A model generated the notes under the pieces. It was given only the letters and a program-made list of their open reading frames with translations. It ran no database searches and was not told the origin of the DNA. From Quadrisphaera sp. INWT6 (lineage in GTDB: Bacteria; Actinomycetota; Actinomycetes; Actinomycetales; Quadrisphaeraceae), in assembly GCF_015390235.1 (NCBI RefSeq), contig NZ_VUOH01000004.1:124001-188000 (forward strand): 64,000 nt of DNA, in the 5' to 3' direction. This document shows, in pieces, positions 16,478 to 25,706 of the stretch (within the stretch, counting starts at the first letter, position 1; each line of letters begins with the position of its first letter). A program made the translations under genes and the position numbers.

Positions 16478-16951
16478 GTGGCGATGCCTGCGGCTGCACC
16501 GACGACCAGCGTGACCCGGCCGATCGTCGTCCCCCCGGCACCACCGCCGTCGTCACCTGCGGCAGCGCGCACGATGCGCGCCAACCGCCGTCGTGACACC
16601 GCTCCCGAGCTGGCGGTCCGCAGGGAGCTCTGGCGCCGCGGCCACCGCTACCTCGTCGACGCCACACCGGAGGGCACCAACAGGCGCCGCCGCGCCGACG
16701 TCGTCCTGCGCGGAGCGCGCGTGGCCGTGTACGTCGACGGCTGCTTCTGGCACTCCTGCCCCCGGCACCTCCACGTGCCGAAGGCGAACCGCGCCTGGTG
16801 GGAGGTGAAGCTGGCGAGCATCGTCGAGCGCGACCGCCGCAACGACTCCGAGCTCCTGGCCGCGGGGTGGCTCCCGGTGAGGATCTGGGAGCACGAGGAC
16901 CCGGCCGCAGCGGTCGACGCCCTCGAGCTGGTGATCGGTCAGCGACGGTGA
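16478..16951 (+). CDS. Very short patch repair (Vsr) type endonuclease
   Basis: 157 residues, GTG start; an ATG at 16574 would remove a Pro-rich extension. The core reads RRRDTAPELAVRRELWRRGHRY, RRRADVVLRGARVAVYVDGCFWHSCPRH and WWEVKLASIVERDRRNDSELLAAGWLPVRIWEHED, the full Vsr/DUF559-like nuclease pattern with the catalytic Asp (ADVVL) and His residues. Vsr enzymes nick T:G mismatches left by deamination of 5-methylcytosine. A cognate cytosine methyltransferase is expected beside it but none is present in the window. Confidence 0.8.
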   Translation: MAMPAAAPTTSVTRPIVVPPAPPPSSPAAARTMRANRRRDTAPELAVRRELWRRGHRYLVDATPEGTNRRRRADVVLRGARVAVYVDGCFWHSCPRHLHVPKANRAWWEVKLASIVERDRRNDSELLAAGWLPVRIWEHEDPAAAVDALELVIGQRR

Positions 16952-17052
16952 GTCACTGCCCCGCCCGACCGGCGCGCCGGCCACTGCTCCGTCCGGAGCG
17001 CCGAGACGCCGCAGGGTGAGCACCGGCGAGCAGCCAGCGGCACCCTGCGGTG

Positions 17053-17163
17053 GTGAGACGCACCGTCATGACCGCCATCGCCGTGGCGCCGCTGGTCGGC
17101 TTCGACCTGGCGATGTGCTGCGACGTCGCCCCCGCGCTGCTGCGCGGGGTGCTGGGGCTCTAG
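17053..17163 (+). CDS. Possible 36-residue small protein
   Basis: GTG at 17053 to TAG at 17163 encodes a short protein with a hydrophobic middle and a CC pair (LAMCCDVAP). There is no family match I recognise. TAG stops are otherwise rare in this genome and the region is between convergent genes, so this may be chance. Confidence 0.2.
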   Translation: MRRTVMTAIAVAPLVGFDLAMCCDVAPALLRGVLGL

Positions 17164-17177
17164 CCGTCAGGTCGGGG

Positions 17178-17654
17178 TCAGGCGCGGCGGACGGCGTCTT
17201 CCAGCGCCACCCACGCGAGCATCGCGCACTTCACGCGCGCGGTGAACTTCGAGACGCCGGACAGCGCGGCGGCGTCGCCGTACTCCTCCTCGTCGAGCGC
17301 GAGGGCCCCGCGCGAGCGCATCGCCTCCCGGAAGCCCGCCACGAGGCGGTCGGTCTGCTCGACGGGCACCCCGCGGACGAGCTCGGTGAGCATCGACGCC
17401 GACGACTGCGAGATCGAGCACCCCGCGCCCTCCCACACGACGTCCTCCACCACGGGGCCCTCGGGCCCGTCGGCGACGACGGCGCGCAGGGTGATCTCGT
17501 CACCGCAGACGGGGTTGCGCTGGTGCGACGTCGCTGCGCCGTCCTGCTCGGGGTGGTCGGCGAGGGACGTGAAGCCGACCCGGCGCTTGGCGTGGTCGAG
17601 CACGATCTCCTGGTAGAGCGCGTCGAGGCCCCGGGACCCCGGCGACGCCGACAT
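17178..17654 (-). CDS. sufU: Iron-sulphur cluster assembly scaffold/sulphur acceptor SufU
   Basis: 158 residues. Cys50 (NPVCGD), Asp52, Cys79 (GCSIS) and Cys143 (KCAML) are the zinc and sulphur-acceptor ligands of SufU, and the insert between the second and third Cys is of SufU rather than IscU type. SufU takes persulphide from SufS and passes sulphur to the SufBCD scaffold. Its ATG overlaps the stop of sufS (TGATG), so the two are translated together. The sufBCD genes are not adjacent on this side. Confidence 0.9.
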   Translation of the reverse strand: MSASPGSRGLDALYQEIVLDHAKRRVGFTSLADHPEQDGAATSHQRNPVCGDEITLRAVVADGPEGPVVEDVVWEGAGCSISQSSASMLTELVRGVPVEQTDRLVAGFREAMRSRGALALDEEEYGDAAALSGVSKFTARVKCAMLAWVALEDAVRRA

Positions 17655-19012
17655 CAGCGACCCACCCCGAAGTACGCGCGGACGCCCGAGAGGGCGTCGA
17701 GGAAGGTGTCGACGTCGTCCTCGGTCGTGTAGAGCGCGGCGCTCGCGCGCACGCTGGCGGTGACGCCGAAGCGGCGGTGCAGCGGCTGGGCGCAGTGGTG
17801 GCCCACCCGCACGGCCACACCGCGGGCGTCGAGCAGCTGGCCGACGTCGTGGGCGTGCACCCCCTCGACGTCGAAGGCCTGCAGCGCCACGCGCTGCACC
17901 GTCCCGTCGTCGACGCCGTCGGCGTCGCCGAGCAGGCGCACCCCGGGAACCTCGCGCAGCCCGTGGCGCAGGCGCCGCTCCAGGCGGCGCTCGTGCTCGG
18001 CGACGGCGCCCTCGCCGAAGCGCTCCTCGACCCCGCGGAGGAAGTCGACGGCGGCCGCGAGCCCCACCGCCTGCGACACCGCCTGGGTGCCGGCCTCGAA
18101 GCGCTGCGGCGGCGGCAGGAACGCGGTGGCCTCCAGCGTCACCGTGGTGACCATGGACCCGCCGAGCAGGAAGGGCGGCAGCGCCTCCAGCACCTCGGTG
18201 CGGCCGTAGAGGCAGCCGACGCCGTTCGGTCCGAGCACCTTGTGCCCGGAGAAGACGGCGACGTCGACGCCGAGCGCCGGGAGGTCGAGCGCCAGGTGCG
18301 GCGCCGACTGGCAGGCGTCGAGCACCGTGAGCGCCCGTCCGCCCGTCGCCTCGCGGGTCATCGCCACGAGCTGCTCGACGGGGTTCACGACGCCGAGCAC
18401 GTTCGAGACGTGCGAGAACGCGACGACCCTGGTGCGCTCACCGATGACCGCGGCGGCCGCCTCGAGGTCGAGCACGCCGTCGTCGTGCACGGGGACCGCG
18501 CGCAGCCGGGCGCCCGTCCTCGCCGCGAGCTCCTGCCACGGCACGAGGTTGGCGTGGTGCTCGGCCTCGGTGACGACGATCTCGTCACCCGGACCCGGCG
18601 CCCACTGGCGGACGGCGTCCTCGTGGCCGGGCACCGTGCGCCCGGCGGCGGCGTTGCCGAGGGAGTACGCCACGAGGTTCAGGCCCGCGGTGGCCCCGGA
18701 CGTCCACACCAGCTGCTCGGGTTGCGCACCCACGAAGGCGGCGACGGTCTCGCGGGCGCCCTCGAACAGCTCGGTGGCCTCGGCGGCCAGCGAGTGCGCC
18801 CCGCGGTGGACGGCGGAGTTGGTGGTCTCCAGGAAGCTCCGCTCGGCGTCCAGCACGGCGCGGGGGCGCTGGCTGGTGGCGGCGGAGTCGAGGTAGACCA
18901 GCGGCGCGCCGTCGGGCAGCTGCGCACCGCCGGACAGCAGCGGGAACTCGGCGCGGACGGCGGCGGCGTCGTAGGCGGCACCAGCCGGGGCGGTGGTGGT
19001 GGGGGCGCTCAC
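17654..19012 (-). CDS. sufS: Cysteine desulfurase SufS
   Basis: 452 residues. Class-V aminotransferase fold: VYLDSAATSQRP near the start, TEAEHHANLVPW, DACQSAPH, the PLP-binding Lys in FSGHKVLGPNG and the catalytic Cys in RVGHHCAQPLHRRFG. It removes sulphur from cysteine as an enzyme-bound persulphide for Fe-S clusters. There is a longer Gly/Ala-rich insert than usual around residue 130. GTG 19012 lies 7 nt from a TAGCCT box, so the operon probably starts with a leaderless message and continues into sufU. Confidence 0.92.
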   Translation of the reverse strand: MSAPTTTAPAGAAYDAAAVRAEFPLLSGGAQLPDGAPLVYLDSAATSQRPRAVLDAERSFLETTNSAVHRGAHSLAAEATELFEGARETVAAFVGAQPEQLVWTSGATAGLNLVAYSLGNAAAGRTVPGHEDAVRQWAPGPGDEIVVTEAEHHANLVPWQELAARTGARLRAVPVHDDGVLDLEAAAAVIGERTRVVAFSHVSNVLGVVNPVEQLVAMTREATGGRALTVLDACQSAPHLALDLPALGVDVAVFSGHKVLGPNGVGCLYGRTEVLEALPPFLLGGSMVTTVTLEATAFLPPPQRFEAGTQAVSQAVGLAAAVDFLRGVEERFGEGAVAEHERRLERRLRHGLREVPGVRLLGDADGVDDGTVQRVALQAFDVEGVHAHDVGQLLDARGVAVRVGHHCAQPLHRRFGVTASVRASAALYTTEDDVDTFLDALSGVRAYFGVGR

Positions 19013-19019
19013 CGGGTCA

Positions 19020-19025
19020 AGGCTA
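19020..19025 (-). promoter_or_regulatory. -10 box (TAGCCT) of the sufS-sufU operon
   Basis: TAGCCT, 7 nt spacer, GTG 19012; within the 41-bp gap to the divergent nucleoside hydrolase gene. Confidence 0.5.
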
Positions 19026-19053
19026 TGCCGACCGCTGGAGGCATGCTGAAGGC

Positions 19054-20049
19054 GTGACCGACCCCGCCGCTGACAGCACCGCCAGCCCCGCCCGCACCCC
19101 GCTCTTCCTCGACTGCGACACCGGCGTCGACGACGCCCTGACCCTCGGCTACCTCGCGGCGTCGCCGGGCGTCGAGCTGGTGGGCGTCGGCAGCGTGAGC
19201 GGCAACTGCTCGGCCGAGACCGGCGCCCGCAACACCCTCGACCTGCTGGCGCTGCTCGGTCTGCCCGACGTCCCCGTGCACGTGGGGGCCCACGACCCGC
19301 TCGCCGGCTCCTTCGCCGGCGGAGCGCCGCACGTCCACGGAGCCGACGGCGTCGGCGGCACCTCCGGTCGCGAGCTGCCCCGCTCCGCCGGTGAGCCGAG
19401 CGGCACCAGCGCGGCCCGCGCCCTGGTCGACGCGGCCCGCGAGCGCCCGGGGCAGCTGGTGGTGCTCGCCGTGGGGCCGTTCACCAACCTCGCGCTCGCC
19501 CTGGACCTCGAGCCGGAGCTGCCCCGCCTGGTGCGGTCCCTCACGGTGATGGGCGGTGCGGCGCTGGCGCCGGGCAACGTCACGCCCGTCGCCGAGGCGA
19601 ACGTCCACAACGACCCCGAGGCCGCGCGCCGCGTGGTCGAGGCGGGCTTCGACCTGACGGTGGTGGGCCTCGACGTCACGATGCGCCACCTGTTCGAGGA
19701 GGAGCACCGTCGCGCGCTCCTCGACGCCGGGACCCCCGTCGGTGCCGCGCTCGGCGCGATGCTCGGGCACTACTTCGCCTTCTACACCGACGTCTTCGGG
19801 CGTCCGTGCTGCTCCCTGCACGACCCGCTCGCCGCCGCCATCGCCCTCGGCGACGTGGCGCTGGCGTCGGCGCCGCGTGTGAAGCTCACCGTCGACGACA
19901 CCGACGGACCGGGCCGCGGCCAGACGATCGCCGACCTGCGCGCCCTCTACCGGGGGCTGCCCGACCGCTCCCCGGAGGACCCCCGCGTGGTGCTCGAGGT
20001 GGCGGAGGAGTTCGCGCCGCTGCTGCTGGAGCGGCTGCTCCCGCTCTGA
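19054..20049 (+). CDS. Nucleoside hydrolase
   Basis: 331 residues, GTG start. DCDTGVDDALTL is the Asp cluster that binds calcium and the ribose, NVHNDPEAA holds the conserved Asn/Asp, and GPFTNLALAL and HDPLAAAIAL complete the inosine-uridine hydrolase pattern. It cleaves the N-glycosidic bond of nucleosides for purine/pyrimidine salvage. Residues 84-115 form a Gly/Ala-rich insert with extra His (HVHG). It is divergent from sufS; its 3' end overlaps the reconstructed end of the DMT gene by about 100 bp. Confidence 0.88.
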   Translation: MTDPAADSTASPARTPLFLDCDTGVDDALTLGYLAASPGVELVGVGSVSGNCSAETGARNTLDLLALLGLPDVPVHVGAHDPLAGSFAGGAPHVHGADGVGGTSGRELPRSAGEPSGTSAARALVDAARERPGQLVVLAVGPFTNLALALDLEPELPRLVRSLTVMGGAALAPGNVTPVAEANVHNDPEAARRVVEAGFDLTVVGLDVTMRHLFEEEHRRALLDAGTPVGAALGAMLGHYFAFYTDVFGRPCCSLHDPLAAAIALGDVALASAPRVKLTVDDTDGPGRGQTIADLRALYRGLPDRSPEDPRVVLEVAEEFAPLLLERLLPL

Positions 20050-20992
20050 GGGGCGGGAGCGACCTCAGCGGCGTGGGCCTGGCGCCGGGCGAGGACCACC
20101 ACCCCGGTGACCAGGGCCGCCAGGCCCACGAGCTGACCGGCCCGCCAGCCGGGCCCGGCGGCCAGGTGCTCCCCGAGCACCGGCCCGGCCAGGGACACCG
20201 CCACCACGGCTCGACGGCGGCGATCGTGGGCAGCGCCGTCGTCACCGCCCCGGCCTGGAACGCCCGCTGCGCCGTCACCACCGAGAAGGGGACGACGACG
20301 GCGAGCGCCACCAGCGGTAGCGAGACGAACGTCCCCTGCGCAAGCCGGTCACCGGTCGCGGCGAGCAGCAGCGCCCCGGTGCCGAAGCCGAGCGCGGCGG
20401 TGAGGGCGAACAGCAGGCTCCGCCAGCGCGGGGCGAGGCGCGAGGACGCCAGCGCGGCGCAGGCCTGCACCACCAGGGCGGTGCCGGCGGCGGTGAGCAG
20501 CCAGGTGTCGTCGCGGGCGCTGGGCGCGCCGTCGAGACCGCTGCCGAGACCGCTGACGGGGCCGCTGACGGGGCTGCCGTCGAGGTGGGGGCGGGCGGTG
20601 AGGAGGAACACCACCAGACCCCCGACGACGAGCGCCGCCGCTCCCCAGAGCCCGGCGTCCAGCCCGCTGCGGCCGGTGCGGCGGCGCGCGAGCAGCCCGC
20701 TGAGGAGGAGGGAGAACACCAGCTGCGTGGCGATGAGCGGCTGCACGACGACCACCTGCCCCAGGTGCAGCGCCACCGCGAGCAGCGCCAGGCCGGCGCC
20801 ACCGGTGAGCTGGCCGGCGAGCCAGCGCGGGCGGGCCAGCAGGCTCGCGAACAGGCGGGCACCGGCGCCGAAGCCGGTGTGGCGCGGTGCGCGCGAGGCG
20901 GCGTCCTGCTGGAGCACCGCCGCGACGGCCAGCAGCAGCGCCGCGGTCAGCGCGAGCGCGACGGGGACCAGCACCGCCCCAGGCTCGCGCAC
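19947..20992 (-). pseudogene. DMT/EamA-like membrane transporter, interrupted by a one-base frameshift
   Basis: From GTG 20992 (or GTG 20974) the protein shows about nine membrane spans with the DMT pattern (AVLQQDAA, QVVVVQPLIATQLVFSLLLSGLL, GFGTGALLLAATGD, TIAAVEP). At about 20213 the frame breaks: adding one G after GTCGAGCC restores IAAVEPVVAVSLAGPVLGEHL and the last span, ending at 19947. As written, the product loses its tenth helix. The family exports metabolites or small solutes; this branch often accompanies actinobacterial cell-wall genes. The single missing base is in a GG run and may be a sequencing error. Confidence 0.7.
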
Positions 20993-21232
20993 GAGGGGTC
21001 CGCGTGGGGCCGATCGGGTCCGTCCGCGAGGCCCGCGTGACGCCCGGGTGCTGTGCCGTGACCGGCCGCGGCATCCGTTCACCCGACCTTCATCCCGAGG
21101 TCGCCGCGGGCACCCGCGGGGCGGTGCACGAGCGGGCAGGGTCGTCACCGACGGCTCACCGCGGCAGCGCGGAGGCGCCGTCCTCGGCCGCTGCGCGTGC
21201 GGCACGAGCCGCCCCGCGTCGTGAGGACCTCG

Positions 21233-22380
21233 ATGACCGCTCTGCTCGGCCGCCCGCCCGCGCCCGTGACGCAGCCCCCGGCCGCGCACCCCGGGTGCTG
21301 GTGGTCTCCGGGAGCGTGGGCGCTGGTCACGACGGTGCCGCGGCCGAGCTGGCGCTCCGCCTGGGGGCGGCGGGGGCCGACGTCGTCGTCCGCGACCTCC
21401 TGGACGCCCTGCCGCGCCCGGCGCGAGCGCTGCTGCGCGACGGGTACGAGGTGGCCGTCGCCCGGGCGCCGCTGTTCTTCGAGTGGCTGTTCCGCGGCAT
21501 GGAGCGGCACGGCGCGCTCTGGCGGGTGGAGCAGGAGGTCTGCGGCCTGGGGCTCGACGGCCTGGCGCGCTGGGTGCGCGCGGCCGCCCCCGACGTGGTG
21601 GTGTCGACCTACCCCCTGGCCAGCCAGGCCCTGGGGCAGCTGTCCGACGACGGCCGCCTGCGCGTGCCCTTCGTGACCTACCTGACCGACCCCGCCGTGC
21701 ACACCAGCTGGCTGCACCCGGCGGCCGCGGCCCACCTGACCGTCACCGAGGCGACCGCCGCCCAGGGGCGCGCGGACTACGGCGGCGCGTTCGAGGTCGC
21801 GGGACCGCTGGTGCCGCGCCGCTTCGAGGACCGCCCCGCCCTGGCCGAGCTGGTGGCGCTGCGCGAGCAGCTGGGGCTGCACGGTGGTCTGCACGGTGGC
21901 CGGCCGGTGGCGCTGCTCGCCGCGGGCTCGCTCGGCATGGGGGCTGTGGTGCCCTCGGCGCGCGACGTCGTCGCGGCCGGGTGGACGCCGCTGGTGCTGT
22001 GCGGCCGCAACGACGCCCTGTGCCGCGACGTCGCCGCGGTGCCGGGGGCCGTGGCGCTGGGGTGGCGCTCCGACGTCCACGCGCTGATGCAGGTCGCCGA
22101 CGTGCTGGTGCACAACGCGGGCGGTCTCGCGGTGACCGAGGCGCTGGTCGCGGGCCTGCCGGCGGTCACCTACCGCAGCATCCCCGGGCACGGCCGCGCG
22201 AACGCCGCGGTGCTCGCCGAGCGCGGCGGGGTCCCGTGGCCGACGACGCCGCTCGAGCTCGCCTCGGCGCTCGACGCGCAGCTGGCGCGGGGCCGCACCC
22301 GCGAGGCCCACCCGGACGCGGCGGCCGCGGTCCTGGCGCACGTGCCCGCGTCGCGGCTGCGGGTGCCCGCTTCGCGCTGA
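21233..22380 (+). CDS. MGDG-synthase-like glycosyltransferase (probable frameshift near the start)
   Basis: GT-B fold family that glycosylates diacylglycerol or related lipids: RVLVVSGSVGAGHDGAA is the acceptor-side motif, VVSTYPLASQALGQL and LTDPAVHTSWLHP follow, and the donor site reads LLAAGSLGMGAVV, DVLVHNAGGLAVTEALVAGLPAVTY, IPGHGRANAAVLAERG. The frame is open upstream to 21124 (GTG), but adding one C at ACCCCGGG (about 21289-21292) would join it to ATG 21233, which follows GTGAGG, and gives a more natural N-terminus. Whichever start is used, the catalytic core from 21295 is intact. Confidence 0.75.
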
Positions 22381-22396
22381 CGCCCCAGCCGGGGCG
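22381..22396. terminator. Short bidirectional terminator hairpin
   Basis: CGCCCC and GGGGCG pair around a 4-nt loop immediately after the glycosyltransferase stop, between convergent genes. Confidence 0.45.
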
Positions 22397-22422
22397 GCCC
22401 GCGCGTCAGCCGAGCAGGTCGA

Positions 22423-23285
22423 TCAGCCGATCAGGTCGAGCAGGGCGACGACGACGCCGGACGACGCCGCCACCGCTGCCAGCACCTGCCAGGCGCGGCG
22501 GACGCGGTCGGCCGTGCGGACCCGGGCGTGGAGGCCGTCGAACTGCTGCTCGGGGGTCTGGCCGGGGTCTGGCTGGGGGTCTGGCTGGAGGTCTGGACGT
22601 GGGTCTGGCCCGGGGTGTCGTGGGGGGAAGGGGGCTGCGAGGTGGCGAGGAGCCGCAGGTGCGCCGCCACGGCGTCGACGGCGTCGGGGGTGAGCGCTCG
22701 GGGACGGCGCTGCAGCCAGCGGACGAGCCGCGCCGCGGACAGCACCGCGACCGCACTCGGGCGGCCGGCGCTGAGGCGCTCGGCGCCGACGACGGCGACA
22801 GCCCCCACGACCGGGACGTCGAGGTGCTGGCCGGGCTGACCGCTCAGCTGCAGGGTGAGGTGCTGGTTGAGCAGGCGGGCGTCGTCGGCGGCGCGGGTCA
22901 GGGCGGGTCGCCGCTGGCCGTCGGCGACCAGCGCACCACGGCTGACGCGGACGCGAGCGCCCGGTAGGTGCTGGGCGCTCACGACCACCACCCCACCCGG
23001 CCCGACGACGACGTGGTCGAGCACCCTCGGCGGCTCGCCGGGACTGCCGGACGGGTCGGGGAGCGGGAGCGAGTGCAGCACGTGCCAGCGGTCGTGCCCG
23101 GCACCGACGTGCAGCCCGGTGGAGAGCCGAGCGAGGTGGCGCCCCACCGCGCGCGCACCCAGCGCCGCTGAGTAGGCGGAGCGGGCGCCGGGATCGAGGG
23201 GGTCGCTGCCGGTGAGCCGGCTGACCCGTTCGGCGAGGGGTGAGCGCGCCGGGGCGCTCGCCTGGTGGCGCAGGGCCTCAGCCAT
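22423..23285 (-). pseudogene. NERD-domain protein with frameshifted C-terminus
   Basis: From ATG 23285 the reading frame encodes SAALGARAVGRHL and a nuclease-related domain: HDRWHVLHSLPLP, RVLDHVVVGPGGVVVVSAQHLPGARVRV, then VPVVGAVAVVGAERL. The acidic position of NERD is near VLDHVVV and the usual Lys is replaced by Gln/His, so nuclease activity is doubtful. A repeat of Gln-Thr-Pro codons follows (CCAGACCCC units); one base appears lost there at about 22561-22566, because the other frame then gives GLHARVRTADRVRRAWQVL and a membrane segment ending at 22423, a far more protein-like tail. As written the frame ends at 22431. Confidence 0.6.
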
Positions 23286-23421
23286 CGCCTCGTGCCCCGC
23301 GCGGCGGCGGACGGTGGCGGCGGCGGTCACCCTCCAGCGATCGGCACGCCCACCGCCCGTCTGGAGCGGTGGAGGCCCGTCAGCTGGCCGGGGCCAGCTG
23401 GCTGGGGTCGCGTTGGTGGGG

Positions 23422-23826
23422 TCAGCGGGGGGCGCTGGTGCGGGCGAGGCCGGTGGCCTCGGCCGCCGGACCGCCCCAGTGGCGCCAGCAGCGGCGGCGC
23501 TCCTCGTCGCACGACCCCGCGGAGCCCTCGAGCTCATCGGCGCCGCCGGCCCCGTCGGTGCTGTCCGCGCTGTCGACGTCGTCGTGGGGGAGCACCAACG
23601 AGGCGAGGTCGGGCTCCCCGCGCTCGGCGCACATGCGCTGCAGCGCCTCGAGCACCTCGGGAGCGCTGGGGCCGCCGTCCAGGGGCGCCTCGCGGCGGGG
23701 GTGCGGCAGGCCGAGGAAGGCGCTCGCCTCGGCGAGGGTCACGGTGCGGCCGCGGGTCGCGGCGTCGGCGAGCTCGACGCGCAGTGCGGGGACGGCACGG
23801 CGCAGCAGCGGGGTGTCGACGGACAT
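23422..23826 (-). CDS. Hypothetical protein
   Basis: 134 residues from ATG 23826. The N-terminal helical part (TPLLRRAVPALRVELADAATRGRTVTLAEASAFLGLP) could bind nucleic acid or protein; the C-terminus is acidic and ends with a Cys/Trp-bearing segment (CDEERRRCWRHWGG). No family recognised. It lies between the NERD gene and a divergent lipoprotein gene. Confidence 0.5.
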   Translation of the reverse strand: MSVDTPLLRRAVPALRVELADAATRGRTVTLAEASAFLGLPHPRREAPLDGGPSAPEVLEALQRMCAERGEPDLASLVLPHDDVDSADSTDGAGGADELEGSAGSCDEERRRCWRHWGGPAAEATGLARTSAPR

Positions 23827-23988
23827 GACCCCAGGACAGCCGCAGCGGGGTGCGGCTGTCGACGCGGTGGGTGAGCGCGTCACCCGAGCAGCGGGACGAC
23901 GTCTCCCCGCCCGGGGACAGGTGTCACGCTGAGCCACGGCAGACCCCCCGAGCGTGACGTGGATCGTCCACAGGTGCACCCTGGTGGG

Positions 23989-24647
23989 GTGATCGGTCAC
24001 CTGAGGTCACCACTCGTCCGTCGCGCCGGGGTCGCGGGTGCGCTGGCCGTCGGGGTCGCCGTCCTGACCGCCGGGTGCGGCACCGCGCCGGGAGCTGTCG
24101 GCGCCGGTGGTGTCGGCGGCACCGGGGGCGCTGGGGGTGCTGCGTCGTCGGCGGAGGCAGCCGAGCCGGACGCCCCGGCCGCGCCGATGACCGACGACCC
24201 GTCGCTGCGCACCGTCGACGCCCCGCAGCAGAGCACCCTGGACACCGCCCAGGCCGCCGGCGTCGCCGGCGCTCCGACCGCCGCGGGGCTGACGGCCTCG
24301 AGCTGGAGGTGCTCAGCGCCGACTGCGGCGTGCCCGGGGTGCGCTCCGACGGCTACTCGGTGCGCGCCGCCGGCCAGTTCTGCGTGGTGGGGGTCGAGGT
24401 GGTGAACCGCGGTGCGGCGGCGACCTCCTTCGACCCGGGGCGCACCGCCCTGGTGGACGGCGAGGGCGGGCGGACCGCACCGTCGCCCGACGCCCTCGCG
24501 CTGCCCGCCCTGGCCGCCGCCGCGGCGCAGGTGCCGGCGGCCACCGCGCTGACGGCGACGCTGGTCTTCGACGTCCCCACCGGCGCCGACCCGCGCGAGC
24601 TGGAGCTCGACGGGAGCGCCCGGGCGCCCCTGCCCGCCCTGGGCTGA
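23989..24647 (+). pseudogene. Lipoprotein with DUF4352-like domain, one-base frameshift
   Basis: GTG 23989 starts a signal peptide ending in LTAGC (lipobox), then a Gly/Ala-rich linker. Near 24293-24298 (ACGGCCTCGAG) one base is missing; the next frame continues as LELEVLSADCGVPGV, GQFCVVGVEVVNRGAAATSFDP, LVDGEGGRTAPSPDA and ends at 24647. This second part is an immunoglobulin-like beta-sandwich of the DUF4352/telomere-repeat-factor-like lipoprotein type with two Cys that could form a disulphide. Secreted, membrane-anchored; function unknown. Readable only with the correction. Confidence 0.65.
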
Positions 24648-24674
24648 TGTCTGGGTCGAGGTCGGGCCGGAGCC

Positions 24675-25645
24675 CTACAGCTCGCTGGTGCCGGTGACCC
24701 CGGCACGCAGGCGCGCTAGGTGCGTGTACCGCTGCGACACCGTCCACGGGGTGCGCCGGCCGGTGGGGGTGGTGGCGTCGTCCTGCACCCGCCGGTCGAG
24801 CTGCACGGTCTCGGCCGCGGTGGGATCGCTCAGCAGCAGGACGGCGTAGGTGCCGCCCTCGGTGCGGGTGCGGTGCGCCAGTGAGGCGTCGATGACGGAG
24901 GCCAGGGCCGTGTCACCGCGGCGGCGGTGCTGGTCGGCGGAGGCCGGCGTGAAGGTCACCGACCGGTAGGACCCGCGGATGGCGGGGACCACCTCGGAGA
25001 TCGCGTCGTCGACGAAGAAGCCGACGTGCGTCGTGCCGCCCCGCAGCTCGCGCCCCGCGGGGGAGATCACCGCGCCGGTGCGCAGGTACTCCGGCCACGC
25101 GGACCGGCCGGCGACCACCACGGTGTCGTGCAGCGAGCGCAGCCCCTGCGCCTCCCAGTACTCCAGCAGCTCTCCCAGCAGGGTGCGCGACTGCTCCCCG
25201 AGGCGCTGCGCACCGGTGCGGGTGAGCGCGGCGTCGACCGCGGTGGCGAGGTCGGCCGAGGAGCACCAGGAGACCCGCGAGCCGGCAGGAGCACCGGGGG
25301 CACCGGGGGCACCGGGGAGGGCTCGAGGGCGTCGACCCACGGGGGACGGGTCTGGTCCGCCGTGACGACGAGCAGGTGCGCGTCGGTGGTGTCGAGGAGG
25401 TGGCGTGCGGTGCCGCTGACGCGCTGCCCGTCGCGACCCTCGGCGAGCAGCGCCATCCGCTCCACCGCGGTGAGCGCGGCGCTCAGTGGGTCGACGTCCG
25501 GGTCGGCGTGCGGGGCGACCAGCAGCTCGGTGAGCAGGTCGGTCAGCACGGCGGCGTCGAGGTGGCGCAGCACCGACGTCGTGGTCGAGGTCAGGGCCGT
25601 CGCACCCGACGGCGCCGGGAGCAGGGTGAGCAGCGGCATGATCAT
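24675..25645 (-). pseudogene. Unrecognised conserved-looking protein, frameshifted in a 9-bp repeat
   Basis: From ATG 25645 (or 25639) the frame runs to about 25310 in a Pro/Val stretch made by three 9-bp units (GGTGCCCCC type). The first unit has four C's where the others have five; adding one C links the N-terminal part to a second frame: ADLATAVDAALTRTGAQRL, LLEYWEAQGLRSLHDTVVVAGRS, THVGFFVDDAISEVVP, VIDASLAHRTRTEGGTYAVLLLSDPTAAETVQL, ending LRAGVTGTSEL at 24675. Both halves have good codon bias. I do not recognise a family. It follows the nuclease-helicase gene on the same strand, 61 bp downstream. Confidence 0.6.
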
Positions 25646-25706
25646 CGGGTCGGGACGGCGGTGGCGCGTCTGAAACCACCCGCCGCGGGCGTGACCCGGA
25701 CGGCCC

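Noticed and set aside
22550..22630. Repeated GGTCTGG units as a CRISPR-like array
   Set aside because: Units are 9-14 bp with no spacers and lie in the coding region for Gln-Thr-Pro repeats of the NERD protein.
24675..25645. Archaeo-eukaryotic release-factor-like (baeRF) identity for the unrecognised protein
   Set aside because: I considered it from overall shape, but found no matching motif, so no family is claimed.
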